This document shows positions 23,743 through 33,237 of a stretch of DNA of 47,914 nucleotides, piece by piece. The number at the start of each line of letters is the position of its first letter. The first letter of the stretch is position 1. The position numbers and the translations under genes are program-made. The stretch lies in the NCBI GenBank assembly GCA_964537395.1, contig CAZIBN010000024.1, positions 1 through 47,914 on the forward strand. Direction: 5' to 3'. This DNA comes from GWA2-66-18 sp964537395. Lineage in GTDB: Bacteria > Elusimicrobiota > Elusimicrobia > UBA1565 > UBA9628. A model generated the notes under the pieces. That model had not been told where the DNA came from, searched no databases, and worked only from the letters and a program-made list of their open reading frames with translations.

Positions 23743-23748
23743 GTTCCG

Positions 23749-23812
23749 AGTATAGCACGCGAATCTCCCGATAACCATGGGTGAACGCGCGCATTTGCTT
23801 AGTTGCTATGAT
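23749..23812. promoter_or_regulatory. Divergent leaderless promoters, nuclease and DAACS gene
   Basis: Minus strand: TATACT at 23754-23749, six bases before ATG 23742. Plus strand: extended TTGCTATGAT (TATGAT at 23807-23812), six bases (GGCGCC) before ATG 23819. The identical six-base spacing on both strands is typical of this window. Confidence 0.5.
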
Positions 23813-23818
23813 GGCGCC

Positions 23819-25027
23819 ATGCGTAAGATCGGATTGACCGGACGCATCATCATCGGCCTGTTCGCCGGCCTGCCTGTCGGCCTCTATCTGGGCGCCGACG
23901 CCGTGGTCCTGGGCGAGATCGGCAAGGTCGTCATCCAGGCGATCAAGCTCGCCGCCGGCCCGCTCCTGATGTTCACCATCATCGGGGCGGTCCTCACCAC
24001 CCAGGTCAGCGCGAAGGATGGCGCGCGCATGGGCTTTTTCTGCGGCGTCAACGCCGTGATCGCGCTGGCGATCGGCCTGCTGCTGTCGAACATCTTGAAG
24101 CCCGGCCTGCATCTCGCGGCGGCGGCCGCCAACGGGGGCGAGGCGGCGCTCGCGGCCGCGGCGGGACATAAGCTCGGCCTGTCGTCCTTCCTCGGCAACT
24201 TCGTCCCCCCGAGCCTCGTTCAGCCCTTCGCCGACAACGCGATATTCCCCCTCGTCGTCATGTCTCTTGCGCTCGGCCTGGCCCTGCGCAAGCTCAAGGA
24301 CCAGGGCGAGGACGTCGAAAGCGTCGAGAAGGGCGTCGGGGTCCTGCGCCGGGCGATGGAGACCTTGCTCGCCTGGATCATCCAGGCGGCGCCGCTGGCG
24401 GTCTTCGGCGTGGTCGCGAGCTCGATCGGAAAGTACGGCCTCTCCCCTTTGAAGGGCCTCGCCGCCTATGTCGCGGTGGGGCTGCTCGGCCTGATCCTTC
24501 ATCCTTTGATCGTCTATCAAGGCTGGCTCGTCGCGTACGCGCGTCTGCCGCTGCGGCGCTTCTGGCGCGAGGCGAGCGTGCCCACGATCTACGCGGCCGG
24601 CGCCAACTCGAGCCTTGCCACTCTGCCGCTGACGCTGAAGGCGCTCGACAACCTCGGCGTGTCGAAATCGTCCTCGACCCTGGGCGCCTGCGTCGGCACC
24701 AACCTCAACAACGACGGCATCATCCTCTACGAGGCGATGGCCGTGCTGTTCGTGGCCCAGGCCCACGGCCTGCACCTGAGCGTGGGCCAGCAGCTGTCCG
24801 CCGCGTTCTCCTGCCTGATCGCCGCGATGGGCATCGCGGGCGTGCCCGAGGCGGGCTTCATCTCGCTGGCGCTCGTGCTCGCCGCGGTGGGCCTGCCCGT
24901 CGAGCTCCTGCCCCTGTTGCTCACCGTCGACTGGATCCTCGCGCGGGCGCGCTCGGTCGTCAACGTGCTCGGCGACATGATGATCTCGATCCTCATCGAC
25001 CGCGCCACGGGAAAGCGCTTTACCTAG
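23819..25027 (+). CDS. Dicarboxylate/amino acid:cation symporter (DAACS family), second copy type
   Basis: This 402-residue symporter has the DAACS pattern: membrane-embedded first hairpin AGANSSLATLPLTLKAL, GTNLNNDGIILYEAMAVLF in helix 7, and second hairpin AAMGIAGVPEAGFISLALVL, then a DWILARARSVVNVLGD helix. The first hairpin has fewer serines than the symporter at 20905-22173, and the PE in the second hairpin (GVPEAG rather than GVPGGS) suggests a different substrate. ATG 23819 is preferred because of the TATGAT box; the upstream in-frame ATG would include the promoter. The 3' end overlaps the convergent XRE gene by eight bases. Confidence 0.92.
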   Translation: MRKIGLTGRIIIGLFAGLPVGLYLGADAVVLGEIGKVVIQAIKLAAGPLLMFTIIGAVLTTQVSAKDGARMGFFCGVNAVIALAIGLLLSNILKPGLHLAAAAANGGEAALAAAAGHKLGLSSFLGNFVPPSLVQPFADNAIFPLVVMSLALGLALRKLKDQGEDVESVEKGVGVLRRAMETLLAWIIQAAPLAVFGVVASSIGKYGLSPLKGLAAYVAVGLLGLILHPLIVYQGWLVAYARLPLRRFWREASVPTIYAAGANSSLATLPLTLKALDNLGVSKSSSTLGACVGTNLNNDGIILYEAMAVLFVAQAHGLHLSVGQQLSAAFSCLIAAMGIAGVPEAGFISLALVLAAVGLPVELLPLLLTVDWILARARSVVNVLGDMMISILIDRATGKRFT

Positions 25028-25400
25028 GCGGCTGGTCGGCCCAGAGGCTCGTGTGCCCGTGATCGGGCCGTTCCCATTCCGCGTTGCGAGCCGCGAGGGC
25101 GTCGCCGAGATGCTGGCGCGGCTTCGGAATAACAAGAAGATCGCAGAACATCGCAGCAAACAGCTTCCGCAGCGTCTTGAGCTCGGCCTCGATCTTCCCC
25201 AGCTCGATGCGTGCGATCTGACCTTGATCGATCCCGCTGCGGCGTGCGAGCTGCGCCTGGCTCATCCGCAGCTTGCCGCGCAGCGCGCGCAGATAGAAGC
25301 CTGTCGGGTGCGCCGCTGCTTTCGGCGCGCGTGCGACATAGCGAATCAGTTCGTTGATCGCTTGAAGCTGGACGACGGAGCCGCGGGAGAGTCTTGGCAT
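25020..25400 (-). CDS. XRE-family helix-turn-helix regulator
   Basis: This 126-residue protein has a central HTH of the Cro/CI type (about 45-95: LRMSQAQLARRSGIDQGQIARIELGKIEAELKTLRKLFAAM). The 'T-L-R-K-L-F-A-A-M-x-C-D-L' continuation is shared with HipB-like regulators and 'mobile mystery protein A' (partner of a Fic protein). No Fic or toxin gene lies beside it, so it would be an orphan. A strong dyad just upstream (25413-25436) implies autoregulation. The last bases overlap the convergent DAACS gene, which it might also affect by antisense transcription. Confidence 0.75.
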   Translation of the reverse strand: MPRLSRGSVVQLQAINELIRYVARAPKAAAHPTGFYLRALRGKLRMSQAQLARRSGIDQGQIARIELGKIEAELKTLRKLFAAMFCDLLVIPKPRQHLGDALAARNAEWERPDHGHTSLWADQPPR

Positions 25401-25412
25401 GCCCTTGTGTGA

Positions 25413-25436
25413 AGTAATGTATCAAAATACATTACT
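25413..25436. promoter_or_regulatory. Operator-like perfect inverted repeat upstream of the XRE gene
   Basis: Two 10-base arms, AGTAATGTAT (25413-25422) and ATACATTACT (25427-25436), are exact reverse complements separated by CAAA. The site is AT-rich in a GC-rich setting and ends 13 bases before the XRE start codon at 25400. Its size and symmetry suit a dimeric HTH repressor controlling its own gene. Confidence 0.6.
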
Positions 25437-25500
25437 CCGAGTATGGGGTGCAGGGTATGCTCGTCATGCCGAGGCCGATCAGGCTGGCCGCCCCCCCCGC

Positions 25501-27006
25501 TCACCAGTTGGCTTGCTTGTAGTCCTTGAGGAACTTGCCGGAGGTGTGGACGCCGGTGTTGAGGCCGACGAACCAGGGATCGAGGATGCGGGCGGCGCCG
25601 TCGACGATGTCGAGCGGGGGCTGGAAGTCGTGGACGGCCTGCTTGCGCAGGGCGTGGACCACGGGATCCTCGTCGGTGACCCAGCCGGTGTCGACCGCGT
25701 TCATCCAGATGCCGTCGTTGATGTAGTCGCGCGCGGAGGTCAAGGTCATCATGTTGAGCGCGGCCTTGGCCATGTTCGTGTGCGGGTGCTTGTCGGTCTT
25801 CGTGCCGCGCGAGAAGATTCCTTCCATGGCCGTGACATTGACAATGTGCTTGTCGCCGGTGATGTGGCGCAGCATGAGCCCCTTGAGCTTGGAGGCCAGG
25901 ATGAAGGGTGCCACCGAGTTGATCAGCATGACCTCGAGAAGCTCGGGGGTGGGCACCTCGGCCAAGGTCATGCGCCAGGTGTTCATCGTGCGCAGGTCCA
26001 CCTGCTGGAGGTCGCAGTCGAGCTTGCCCTCGGGAAAAATGTCTTTGCCCGTGATCTTGTCGTCGTAGACCATGCGAATCTGAGACAGAGCCGCGGATTT
26101 CTTGAGCCCGATGCCCACCCCGCCGCCGTCGAGGGCGACGAGGGCGTTTTCTGCGGGCAATGCGGCGGTGACTTCGTAATGGCCGGAAAGAATGCTCTTC
26201 TCCGTTTGGGATAACCCGGACCAAGACAAGGCTTCATAAGGCAGAAGATGCTCGTAGAACGCGGTCGGGCGGCGCACGGTCTGGGCCGCGTTGTTGAGGA
26301 GCGCGTCGAGGCGGTCCTCGGTCTGGGTCAGGTAGCGGCAGAAGATCTCGACGCTTGGCGAATGGCGCAGGTCGAGGCCGTAGACCTTGACGCGGTTCCC
26401 CCAATCCTTGAAGTCGGGCTCGGCGGCGAAGCGCTTGGCGCCGTCATGCGGGAAGCGGGTCGAGACGATGACGCGGGCGCCCGCGCGGAGCATCTTGAGC
26501 GCGGCGTGGTAGCCGATCTTCAGGCGCGCGCCGGTGATGTAGGCGGTGCGGCCGTTCAGATCGGCGGTCTGGAAGCGCTTGGCGTAGTTGAACTCGCCGC
26601 AGTCCGGGCACATGTTGTCGTAGAAGTGATGCAGGCGCGTGAAATCCTGCTTGCAGACATAGCAGCCCGTCGGCTTGGACAGGTGTCGGACGGGCGCGTC
26701 GGGAGCGGGCAAGGCGGGCAAGGGGGCCGTGAACACCGGGGCCAGGCGGGCGGTGCGGATGCCGGAGGCGGCGCGCGCGACGCGGTCGGCTTCGACGGCG
26801 GCGAGCTTGGCTTCCTGGCGCTCGAGGCGCGAGATGCGGGAGCGCTGGAGGCGGGTCGGGCGGGCGAGCTTGCCGGCGGCCTTCATGAGGCGGATGCGCT
26901 CGTCCTCGCTGAGGTCGCGGATCAGCTCCGGGTCCGAAACGACGGATTCCAGGATGGCGAGGCTGCGTCGGATATCTTCGAGTTTGTCGACGGTGGCAGG
27001 ATTCAC
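25501..27006 (-). CDS. Zinc-ribbon SDR-like oxidoreductase with altered active site
   Basis: This 501-residue protein has an N-terminal helical region (1-75), a linker, and a treble-clef or ribbon-like Cys4 (C115, C118, C133, C136; CYVCKQDF and CPDCGEFN). An SDR Rossmann domain follows from about 150. The nucleotide loop is TGARLKIG (158-165) and NNAAQT lies at 238-243. A roughly 100-residue insertion follows, then NVTAMEG and TNMAKAAL. The classical Tyr of Y-x-x-x-K is Thr (T410; K414 kept), and the Ser is Thr/Ala (T392-A393). Either it is a pseudo-SDR or it uses another mechanism. GTG 27006 lies six bases after TATAAT. The substrate is unknown. Confidence 0.78.
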   Translation of the reverse strand: MNPATVDKLEDIRRSLAILESVVSDPELIRDLSEDERIRLMKAAGKLARPTRLQRSRISRLERQEAKLAAVEADRVARAASGIRTARLAPVFTAPLPALPAPDAPVRHLSKPTGCYVCKQDFTRLHHFYDNMCPDCGEFNYAKRFQTADLNGRTAYITGARLKIGYHAALKMLRAGARVIVSTRFPHDGAKRFAAEPDFKDWGNRVKVYGLDLRHSPSVEIFCRYLTQTEDRLDALLNNAAQTVRRPTAFYEHLLPYEALSWSGLSQTEKSILSGHYEVTAALPAENALVALDGGGVGIGLKKSAALSQIRMVYDDKITGKDIFPEGKLDCDLQQVDLRTMNTWRMTLAEVPTPELLEVMLINSVAPFILASKLKGLMLRHITGDKHIVNVTAMEGIFSRGTKTDKHPHTNMAKAALNMMTLTSARDYINDGIWMNAVDTGWVTDEDPVVHALRKQAVHDFQPPLDIVDGAARILDPWFVGLNTGVHTSGKFLKDYKQANW

Positions 27007-27012
27007 CGACTC

Positions 27013-27018
27013 ATTATA
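27013..27018 (-). promoter_or_regulatory. -10 box of the zinc-ribbon SDR gene
   Basis: TATAAT at 27018-27013 ends six bases before GTG 27006 and overlaps the last codons of the RDD gene. Confidence 0.5.
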
Positions 27019-27421
27019 CCACGGCGGGGTCGGCTTGGATCACGACGGTGCCCGCGATCATGTCGTGGAGGCAGCGCCGGTCCCCCCGGAAGACGAACAG
27101 GCAGTCCACCAGGAAGTAGCCGGGGATGAGGCTGAGCAGGCCGTTGAGGAAGCCGCGCTTGAGGACATTGACGACGAAGCCGCCGTTCTCCTGCGTGTCC
27201 TTCGTCACGATCCGGATGCCGAGGAGCTTTTTACCCAAAGTCTGGCCGCGCTTGGTGACCATGACGAGCTGGACGACGAGCAGGGCCAAGGAGGCGAGCA
27301 CGCCGAGGAGGCGCAGCGGCTCGGGCAGGGCCTCGAGCGAGCCGGCGAGGTAGGGCACGGTGAGGATGACGCCGTCGGCGAGGGCGGCCAGAAAACGCTG
27401 CAGTCGGGTGGCGAGTTCCAT
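27014..27421 (-). CDS. RDD-family membrane protein
   Basis: This 135-residue protein has three hydrophobic helices (FLAALADGVILTVPYLAG, LLGVLASLALLVVQLVMV, GFLNGLLSLIPGYFLVDCLFVF). The RDD signature is present: a D in the first helix (ALADGVIL), then TKRGQTLGKKLLGIRIV and the terminal RRCLHDMIAGTVVI. RDD proteins are small transporters or accessory membrane proteins; some act as Na+/H+ antiporters. ATG 27421 lies seven bases after TATACT (27434-27429). The gene ends eight bases before the SDR gene's start, but that gene has its own -10. Confidence 0.85.
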   Translation of the reverse strand: MELATRLQRFLAALADGVILTVPYLAGSLEALPEPLRLLGVLASLALLVVQLVMVTKRGQTLGKKLLGIRIVTKDTQENGGFVVNVLKRGFLNGLLSLIPGYFLVDCLFVFRGDRRCLHDMIAGTVVIQADPAVV

Positions 27422-27428
27422 GACGCCG

Positions 27429-27434
27429 AGTATA
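27429..27434 (-). promoter_or_regulatory. -10 box of the RDD gene
   Basis: TGATATACT (TATACT at 27434-27429) lies seven bases before ATG 27421; leaderless arrangement. Confidence 0.45.
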
Positions 27435-27440
27435 TCAGGT

Positions 27441-27824
27441 CTAGGCTTTATCCGCTATGGGCGGGTGGTGGATGAACTGGAGGCCGTTGCCGTCGGGGTC
27501 CTTCACGTAGAAGGACCGCGCGCCGTCGCGGTGGGTCTTGGGCGCCTTAACGGCGTACGCCTTCAGGTGCTCATGCCAGGCATCCACGTCCTCCGCCTTG
27601 CGGAGGATGATGCCGAAGTGGTCGAGGCGGGTTTCCTTGCCGGGGGTGCCCGTATGAAGGGCCAGATTGTCCTGGCCGTTCATGGTCAGGTAAAGGTTGT
27701 CGGCGTCCGGGCGCCACTCCACCTGATAGCCCAATAACCCGCAATAAAACGCCTCAGCCCGAGGTAAATCCTCGGTGAACAGCGCAATGTGTCTTATACC
27801 CAACGTCGACGGAGGGAGTCCCAT
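27441..27824 (-). CDS. VOC-family (glyoxalase/dioxygenase fold) protein
   Basis: This 127-residue single-module VOC protein has the pattern IRHIALFTEDLPRAEAFYCGLLGYQVEWRPD-x-x-N-L-Y-L, then RLDHFGIILRKAEDVDAWHEHL and ARSFYVKDPDGNGLQFIHHP. Candidate metal ligands are H in IRHIALF and H in LDHFGI; the usual Glu near the end is Gln (GLQFIHH). It may be a lyase, an isomerase or a binding protein; the substrate is unknown. ATG 27824 is preferred because TATCAT lies six bases upstream and the longer frame runs into ispG. Confidence 0.82.
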   Translation of the reverse strand: MGLPPSTLGIRHIALFTEDLPRAEAFYCGLLGYQVEWRPDADNLYLTMNGQDNLALHTGTPGKETRLDHFGIILRKAEDVDAWHEHLKAYAVKAPKTHRDGARSFYVKDPDGNGLQFIHHPPIADKA

Positions 27825-27830
27825 GGGGAA

Positions 27831-27840
27831 ATGATATAAT
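27831..27840. promoter_or_regulatory. Overlapping divergent -10 boxes, VOC gene and ispG
   Basis: Minus strand: TATCAT at 27836-27831, six bases before ATG 27824. Plus strand: extended TGATATAAT (TATAAT at 27835-27840), nine bases before ATG 27850. The two -10 boxes share two bases, so RNA polymerase cannot occupy both at once. Confidence 0.5.
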
Positions 27841-27849
27841 TTAAATCCG

Positions 27850-29830
<1,981 letters not shown>

Positions 29831-29841
<11 letters not shown>

Positions 29842-30808
29842 GGCTCTCCCGCTCCTCCTCCTCGCCGCGGCCTGCGCCTGCTCTCCCCTTTACGGCTACC
29901 GCTCGTTCAAGGGCCACGTCGGCCTTCTCTGGCGCGAGCGCTCCATCAAGAATACGATCGCCGACCCCTCCACGGCTCCAGACCGCCGCGAGAAGCTGAA
30001 GCTCGTCCTCGACGCGCGCCGCTTCGCCGTCGAGCGCATCGCGCTCTCGCCCTCGCGCGATTTCTCATCCTGGACCCCTGTGGACGGCGCCGTCACCTGG
30101 CTGGTGTACGCCTGCTCGACGAACAGCCTGACGCCCGTCTCGTTCATGGGGTTCCCGTACAAGGGCCATTTCCGGCGAGAGTGGGCGGAGCGCGAGGCGG
30201 CCGCCTGGACGAAGAAGGGCTACGACGCCGTCGTCGTGCCGGCCTCGGCGTACAACACCCCTCTCCCGATCTCCGATCCGCTTCCGTCCACGGTCCTCGA
30301 CTACGGCCCCGGCGACCTGGCGGAGCTCCTGATCCATGAGTTCACGCACGGGACGGTCAATACCAAGGATCAGGCCTTCAACGAGGCGATGGCGTCGTGG
30401 GTCGGCGAGTCCGGCGCGAAGCTGTTCCTGACCGAGCGCTTCGGCGACGCCTCTCCGGAGCTCGCGCAATGGCATGTCGATTCGGCCCGCGCCGAGACGC
30501 GGGCGACGCTCTTCGACGAGCTGGGCAAGCTGCTCAACGAACATTACAAGTCGGGAGGCGGCGAGCGCGAGAAGATATTCGCCTGGGCTCGCGACGAAGC
30601 CGCGAAGACGGGCCTCGTCCTTCCGAAGACGCTCAACAACGCCGTGGTCGCCTCGCACCATGTCTATCGCGGCGAGCCCGCGCTGTTCGACGCGCTGTTC
30701 GCCAAGAGCGGCGGCGACTGGAAAAAAATGATCGCCGCGCTGAAAGCCCTGCCCCGGCGGGACCCCTGGACGGCGCTGCGCACCGCGGCTTCAGGAAAGC
30801 CGGACTAG
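29831..30808 (+). CDS. Putative zinc aminopeptidase lipoprotein (PF10023-type)
   Basis: This 325-residue protein begins with a lipoprotein signal (LPLLLLAAAC, lipobox Cys about 15). The body follows the 'putative aminopeptidase' family: GHVGLLWRERSIKNTIADPSTAPDRREKL, LDARRFAVERIAL, TPVSFMGFPYKGHF, YDAVVVPASAYNTPL and the gluzincin motif HEFTH (H169, E170, H173) with a downstream Glu in NEAMASWVGE (E185). It should be an envelope-bound metallopeptidase. The start is TTG 29831, inside the last codons of ispG (11-base overlap). No ATG lies in this frame near the signal sequence, so initiation is probably coupled to ispG. Confidence 0.82.
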
Positions 30809-31368
30809 TTCTTGGCGGCGTTCAGGACGGCCGCGCGCTCGGCGGCGTACGCCTGGGCGGCTTTGGGGCCTTCGTTCAGCGTCACGTCGAAGCCGCCCGT
30901 CGGCGACGGCGAGGCGACGAGCGTCACGCTGGGCTGCTTCGGAAGATCCTCGAGCTTGAGGTGCACCCCGACGCCCGGGTCCATGGTCACGGTGACGTTC
31001 TTTCCCCGCGCCTTCTGCAGCTTGAACCAGGGCCGCGCCAACGCGAGAAAGGCCTCGTCGACGATGGCGGTGTCCTCCACGTGGAGGGACAGCGGCGCTT
31101 CGCGGCAGCCGAGGAGGTCCCGGCAGATGTCGTAGGGATCTTTGGCCATTCCCGGAAGACGGTCGGCCAGCCTGGTTTCGCCGGCCGCCACGGCGTCGCG
31201 CAATTCATCGGCGGCGCCGAGGACGACCTGGCGGACCTCATTGGCGCGATTCTGACGCAGGTTGTAGAGCATGACGCGCAGCGTCTCTTCCGGGGGCCGT
31301 GCGGCGGCCTTCGGGGAAGGAGCGCCGAAGGCCGTGCCGGCCGCAAGCAGCAGGACGCTGATGATCAT
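30805..31368 (-). CDS. Secreted protein of unknown function
   Basis: This 187-residue protein has a signal peptide (MIISVLLLAAGTAFG), a helical N-terminal half (RPPEETLRVMLYNLRQNRANEVRQVVLGAADEL) and a C-terminal part with beta-strands (APLSLHVEDTAIVDEAF, KNVTVTMDPGVGVHLKLEDLP, PSVTLVASPSPTGGFDVTLN). Two cysteines (CRDLLGC) could form a disulfide. I recognise no family. ATG 31368 lies six bases after TATACT, so it is leaderless. It converges on the aminopeptidase gene with a four-base overlap of the stop ends. Confidence 0.65.
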   Translation of the reverse strand: MIISVLLLAAGTAFGAPSPKAAARPPEETLRVMLYNLRQNRANEVRQVVLGAADELRDAVAAGETRLADRLPGMAKDPYDICRDLLGCREAPLSLHVEDTAIVDEAFLALARPWFKLQKARGKNVTVTMDPGVGVHLKLEDLPKQPSVTLVASPSPTGGFDVTLNEGPKAAQAYAAERAAVLNAAKN

Positions 31369-31374
31369 GGTTGA

Positions 31375-31437
31375 AGTATAGCCGGGAATTGTTGCGGATT
31401 CAAGTATCCTCGAGGGTAGTTCGTCGAGATGTATAAT
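31375..31437. promoter_or_regulatory. Divergent leaderless promoters, 31368 and 31445 genes
   Basis: Minus strand: TATACT at 31380-31375, six bases before ATG 31368. Plus strand: TATAAT at 31432-31437, seven bases before ATG 31445. Confidence 0.5.
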
Positions 31438-31444
31438 AGCCCTG

Positions 31445-32029
31445 ATGATCATCTTTGCCTTCCTTTTTCTGCTTGGATTCGCGATCACTATGATCGGCGG
31501 CTCGTATCTTATCCCCGCTATCCGCAGCCGGAACACCCGCAGGATCGCCCTGGCCGCGGCCGTTCCCTCTCTCTACTGGCTCGGATGTCTGGGCCTCTTC
31601 ATCTCCGATCGCCCCGACTACACCCAAACCAAGCCCCAGGAATCAGCTCTGATCGGCCGCTGGACGGCCACGCCAAAAACGCTGGAAATGATGAAGACCA
31701 AGGGGCGCTTCGACCTCGCCGAGCACGCCGTCATCCTCGGCGCCGACCGCTCGATTGCCATGAAAAACATCCCGGACTGCTGGCGCGACTATCCGCCGCA
31801 ACCGGAGAATATGGGTAAGCTCGGCAATTGGAACGGAACCTGGAATGTCGAACCGGAGGGAGCCGTTTGGGGATTGGAGCTCAGGGGTCCGGGGCAGGAC
31901 GGAAAGCCGGGATGGGGCTGCAATGGTTGTCTTATGCTCATGCACCAAAAGCCGCCGTATGAGCTCGCGCTTCATTCCGGTGATGTGGATTCCCGCATCG
32001 AAATGATCTTTCAGCGTGAGAAGGAATGA
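31445..32029 (+). CDS. Membrane-anchored protein of unknown function
   Basis: This 194-residue protein has two N-terminal hydrophobic helices (MIIFAFLFLLGFAITMIGGSYLI and IALAAAVPSLYWLGCLGLFI). The extracytoplasmic domain starts LIGRWTATPKTLEMM and continues with strand-rich segments (VILGADRSIAMKNIPDCW, NWNGTWNVEPEGAVWGLELRG, PPYELALHSGDVDSRIEMIFQ). The 'G-x-W ... G-x-W-x-V ... L-x-L' run resembles lipocalin-like or META-type small barrels, with two possible disulfides (CW and GCNGC). No clear family. It overlaps the next gene (ATGA). Base composition falls from about here rightwards, suggesting the left part of an acquired segment. Confidence 0.65.
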   Translation: MIIFAFLFLLGFAITMIGGSYLIPAIRSRNTRRIALAAAVPSLYWLGCLGLFISDRPDYTQTKPQESALIGRWTATPKTLEMMKTKGRFDLAEHAVILGADRSIAMKNIPDCWRDYPPQPENMGKLGNWNGTWNVEPEGAVWGLELRGPGQDGKPGWGCNGCLMLMHQKPPYELALHSGDVDSRIEMIFQREKE

Positions 32030-32406
32030 ATATGATCAAGCCCGCGAATCGCTATCCGATCCTCCTGCTCATCGCGCTGATGTTCAGCGCATGCGTGCGT
32101 ATTGAAAAGAAGAAATTCGCAGGCCCCGGTACGGGTGCCGACCGAGCAACATGCGAGGCGAATGGCGGCAAGATAGAAAGGGTCTGCGGCGACGGATATC
32201 TCGCTTGCGTCGCGCCGTACCCGGACGGCGGGAAACCTTGCGCCGACAGTTCCGAATGCTTCGGGACCTGCTCCGTTCCCGCTTCCCAGTCGGTCTTCCC
32301 GCCCGGGAAAAACAAGGGGACATGTCAGCGATCGACTGTGCCTTGCGACTGTTATCGAAAGGTCATACACGGCGAAGTTCAACGCGCTGGAATTTGTCCG
32401 GCTTAG
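32026..32406 (+). CDS. Small Cys-rich lipoprotein
   Basis: This 126-residue product has a lipoprotein signal (RYPILLLIALMFSAC, lipid Cys about 22). The mature part is rich in cysteines (CEANGGKIERVC, CVAPYPDGGKPCADSSECFGTC, GTCQRSTVPCDC, GICPA) and looks like a compact disulfide-bonded domain. The PCADSSECFGTC run resembles motifs in secreted proteins written 'C-x-D-S-x-C-x-G-x-C'. It is translationally coupled to the gene before it. Function unknown. Confidence 0.62.
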   Translation: MNMIKPANRYPILLLIALMFSACVRIEKKKFAGPGTGADRATCEANGGKIERVCGDGYLACVAPYPDGGKPCADSSECFGTCSVPASQSVFPPGKNKGTCQRSTVPCDCYRKVIHGEVQRAGICPA

Positions 32407-32513
32407 GATTCCTTTCGACTGTTCCCGGAAACAGTTGCGTCGAGATTGGGTTGCCCTACTTGGACGACTTTCGAACTTTCCTGACCAAAACTGCATTTAT
32501 TTGCGGCTATTGA

Positions 32514-32630
32514 TCAGATTGGCCTAAATCCCGCGCCCGCGACAGACGCGAAGGTGAACCAACTCAATACGCCGATGCCCGCAGCGACGAGGTACGGCGA
32601 CCAGGATTTGCGCGACAATGGATTTTCCAT
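32514..32630 (-). pseudogene. Truncated YeeE/YedE transporter gene (N-terminal remnant)
   Basis: ATG 32630 opens 38 codons ending in TGA at 32516-32514. The sequence SWSPYLVAAGIGVLSWFTFA aligns with the start of the intact neighbour at 33768 (AWSPYVAGALIGVLVCLTFF) but stops after the first helix. Family members continue for 100-300 more residues, and nothing downstream on this strand restores the homology. It lies 32 bases after the stop of the second YeeE gene and so was the next gene of the operon. The cut coincides with a local fall in G+C, so a deletion or rearrangement probably removed the rest. Confidence 0.65.
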
Positions 32631-32662
32631 CTACCACTTCCAATTCCACAACGCCGGACGAA

Positions 32663-33229
32663 TCAACGCTGGATTCGATCAAGCGCGAAAAGTGCTCCGA
32701 TCAGGAACACGGCGAAAACGGCGACGAACGCGCCCGCACTGACGCCCGCGACCGACGGGAGCTCAAGCTTTCCCAGATCGCCCCATCCCTCGATAGTTCT
32801 CTTCAAGAACTTCGACGCCTCCGCATAAGCATAGGAGCCGGCCACCAGACCGCACATGGTGATCACGGCAAGCAGTTCGCCCTGTCCAAGGGCGGCGGCG
32901 CTCGTGCCAGGGCAGTAGCCCGCGAACGCGAACCCCGCGCCGAAGATCAAGCCCCCAAGAATATTCGCGCCGATTTTCGTCGGCTTCACATGCATCTTCG
33001 TTCCGGCGAATTTATGTAAAGCAAAAATTCCAATCATGGCGACCAGGATAGCCGACGCCATGACCTTGACGACCGTGAAATCCCTGAGGAGGAGCTGATC
33101 TTCTAAGACGTTGTACTTCGCGACACCCCCTTTTTGCAGAAGAACTCCGAATATCGAGCCGAACAGTATCGCTTGGAGCGTCTTGCTGGCGGGCATCAAC
33201 CCGGGCGCCGCATCCATTTTGGAATCCAT
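32663..33229 (-). CDS. YeeE/YedE-family sulfur transporter half (PmpB-like)
   Basis: This 188-residue membrane protein has four or five helices. The family's conserved cysteine motif FAGYCPGTSAAALG follows GGLIFGAGFA. YeeE/YedE proteins import thiosulfate or related sulfur compounds, passing them along conserved cysteines. Here the function is split over two polypeptides, this one and the one ending at 33238, as in PmpA/PmpB. ATG 33229 is eight bases after the upstream stop. It was probably followed by a third, now truncated, YeeE gene. Confidence 0.82.
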   Translation of the reverse strand: MDSKMDAAPGLMPASKTLQAILFGSIFGVLLQKGGVAKYNVLEDQLLLRDFTVVKVMASAILVAMIGIFALHKFAGTKMHVKPTKIGANILGGLIFGAGFAFAGYCPGTSAAALGQGELLAVITMCGLVAGSYAYAEASKFLKRTIEGWGDLGKLELPSVAGVSAGAFVAVFAVFLIGALFALDRIQR

Positions 33230-33237
33230 GGCTTTGG

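Noticed and set aside
24727..25008. Antisense frame near the 3' end of the second DAACS gene as a small regulator
   Set aside because: It has no start signal or protein-like composition and lies inside conserved transporter helices.
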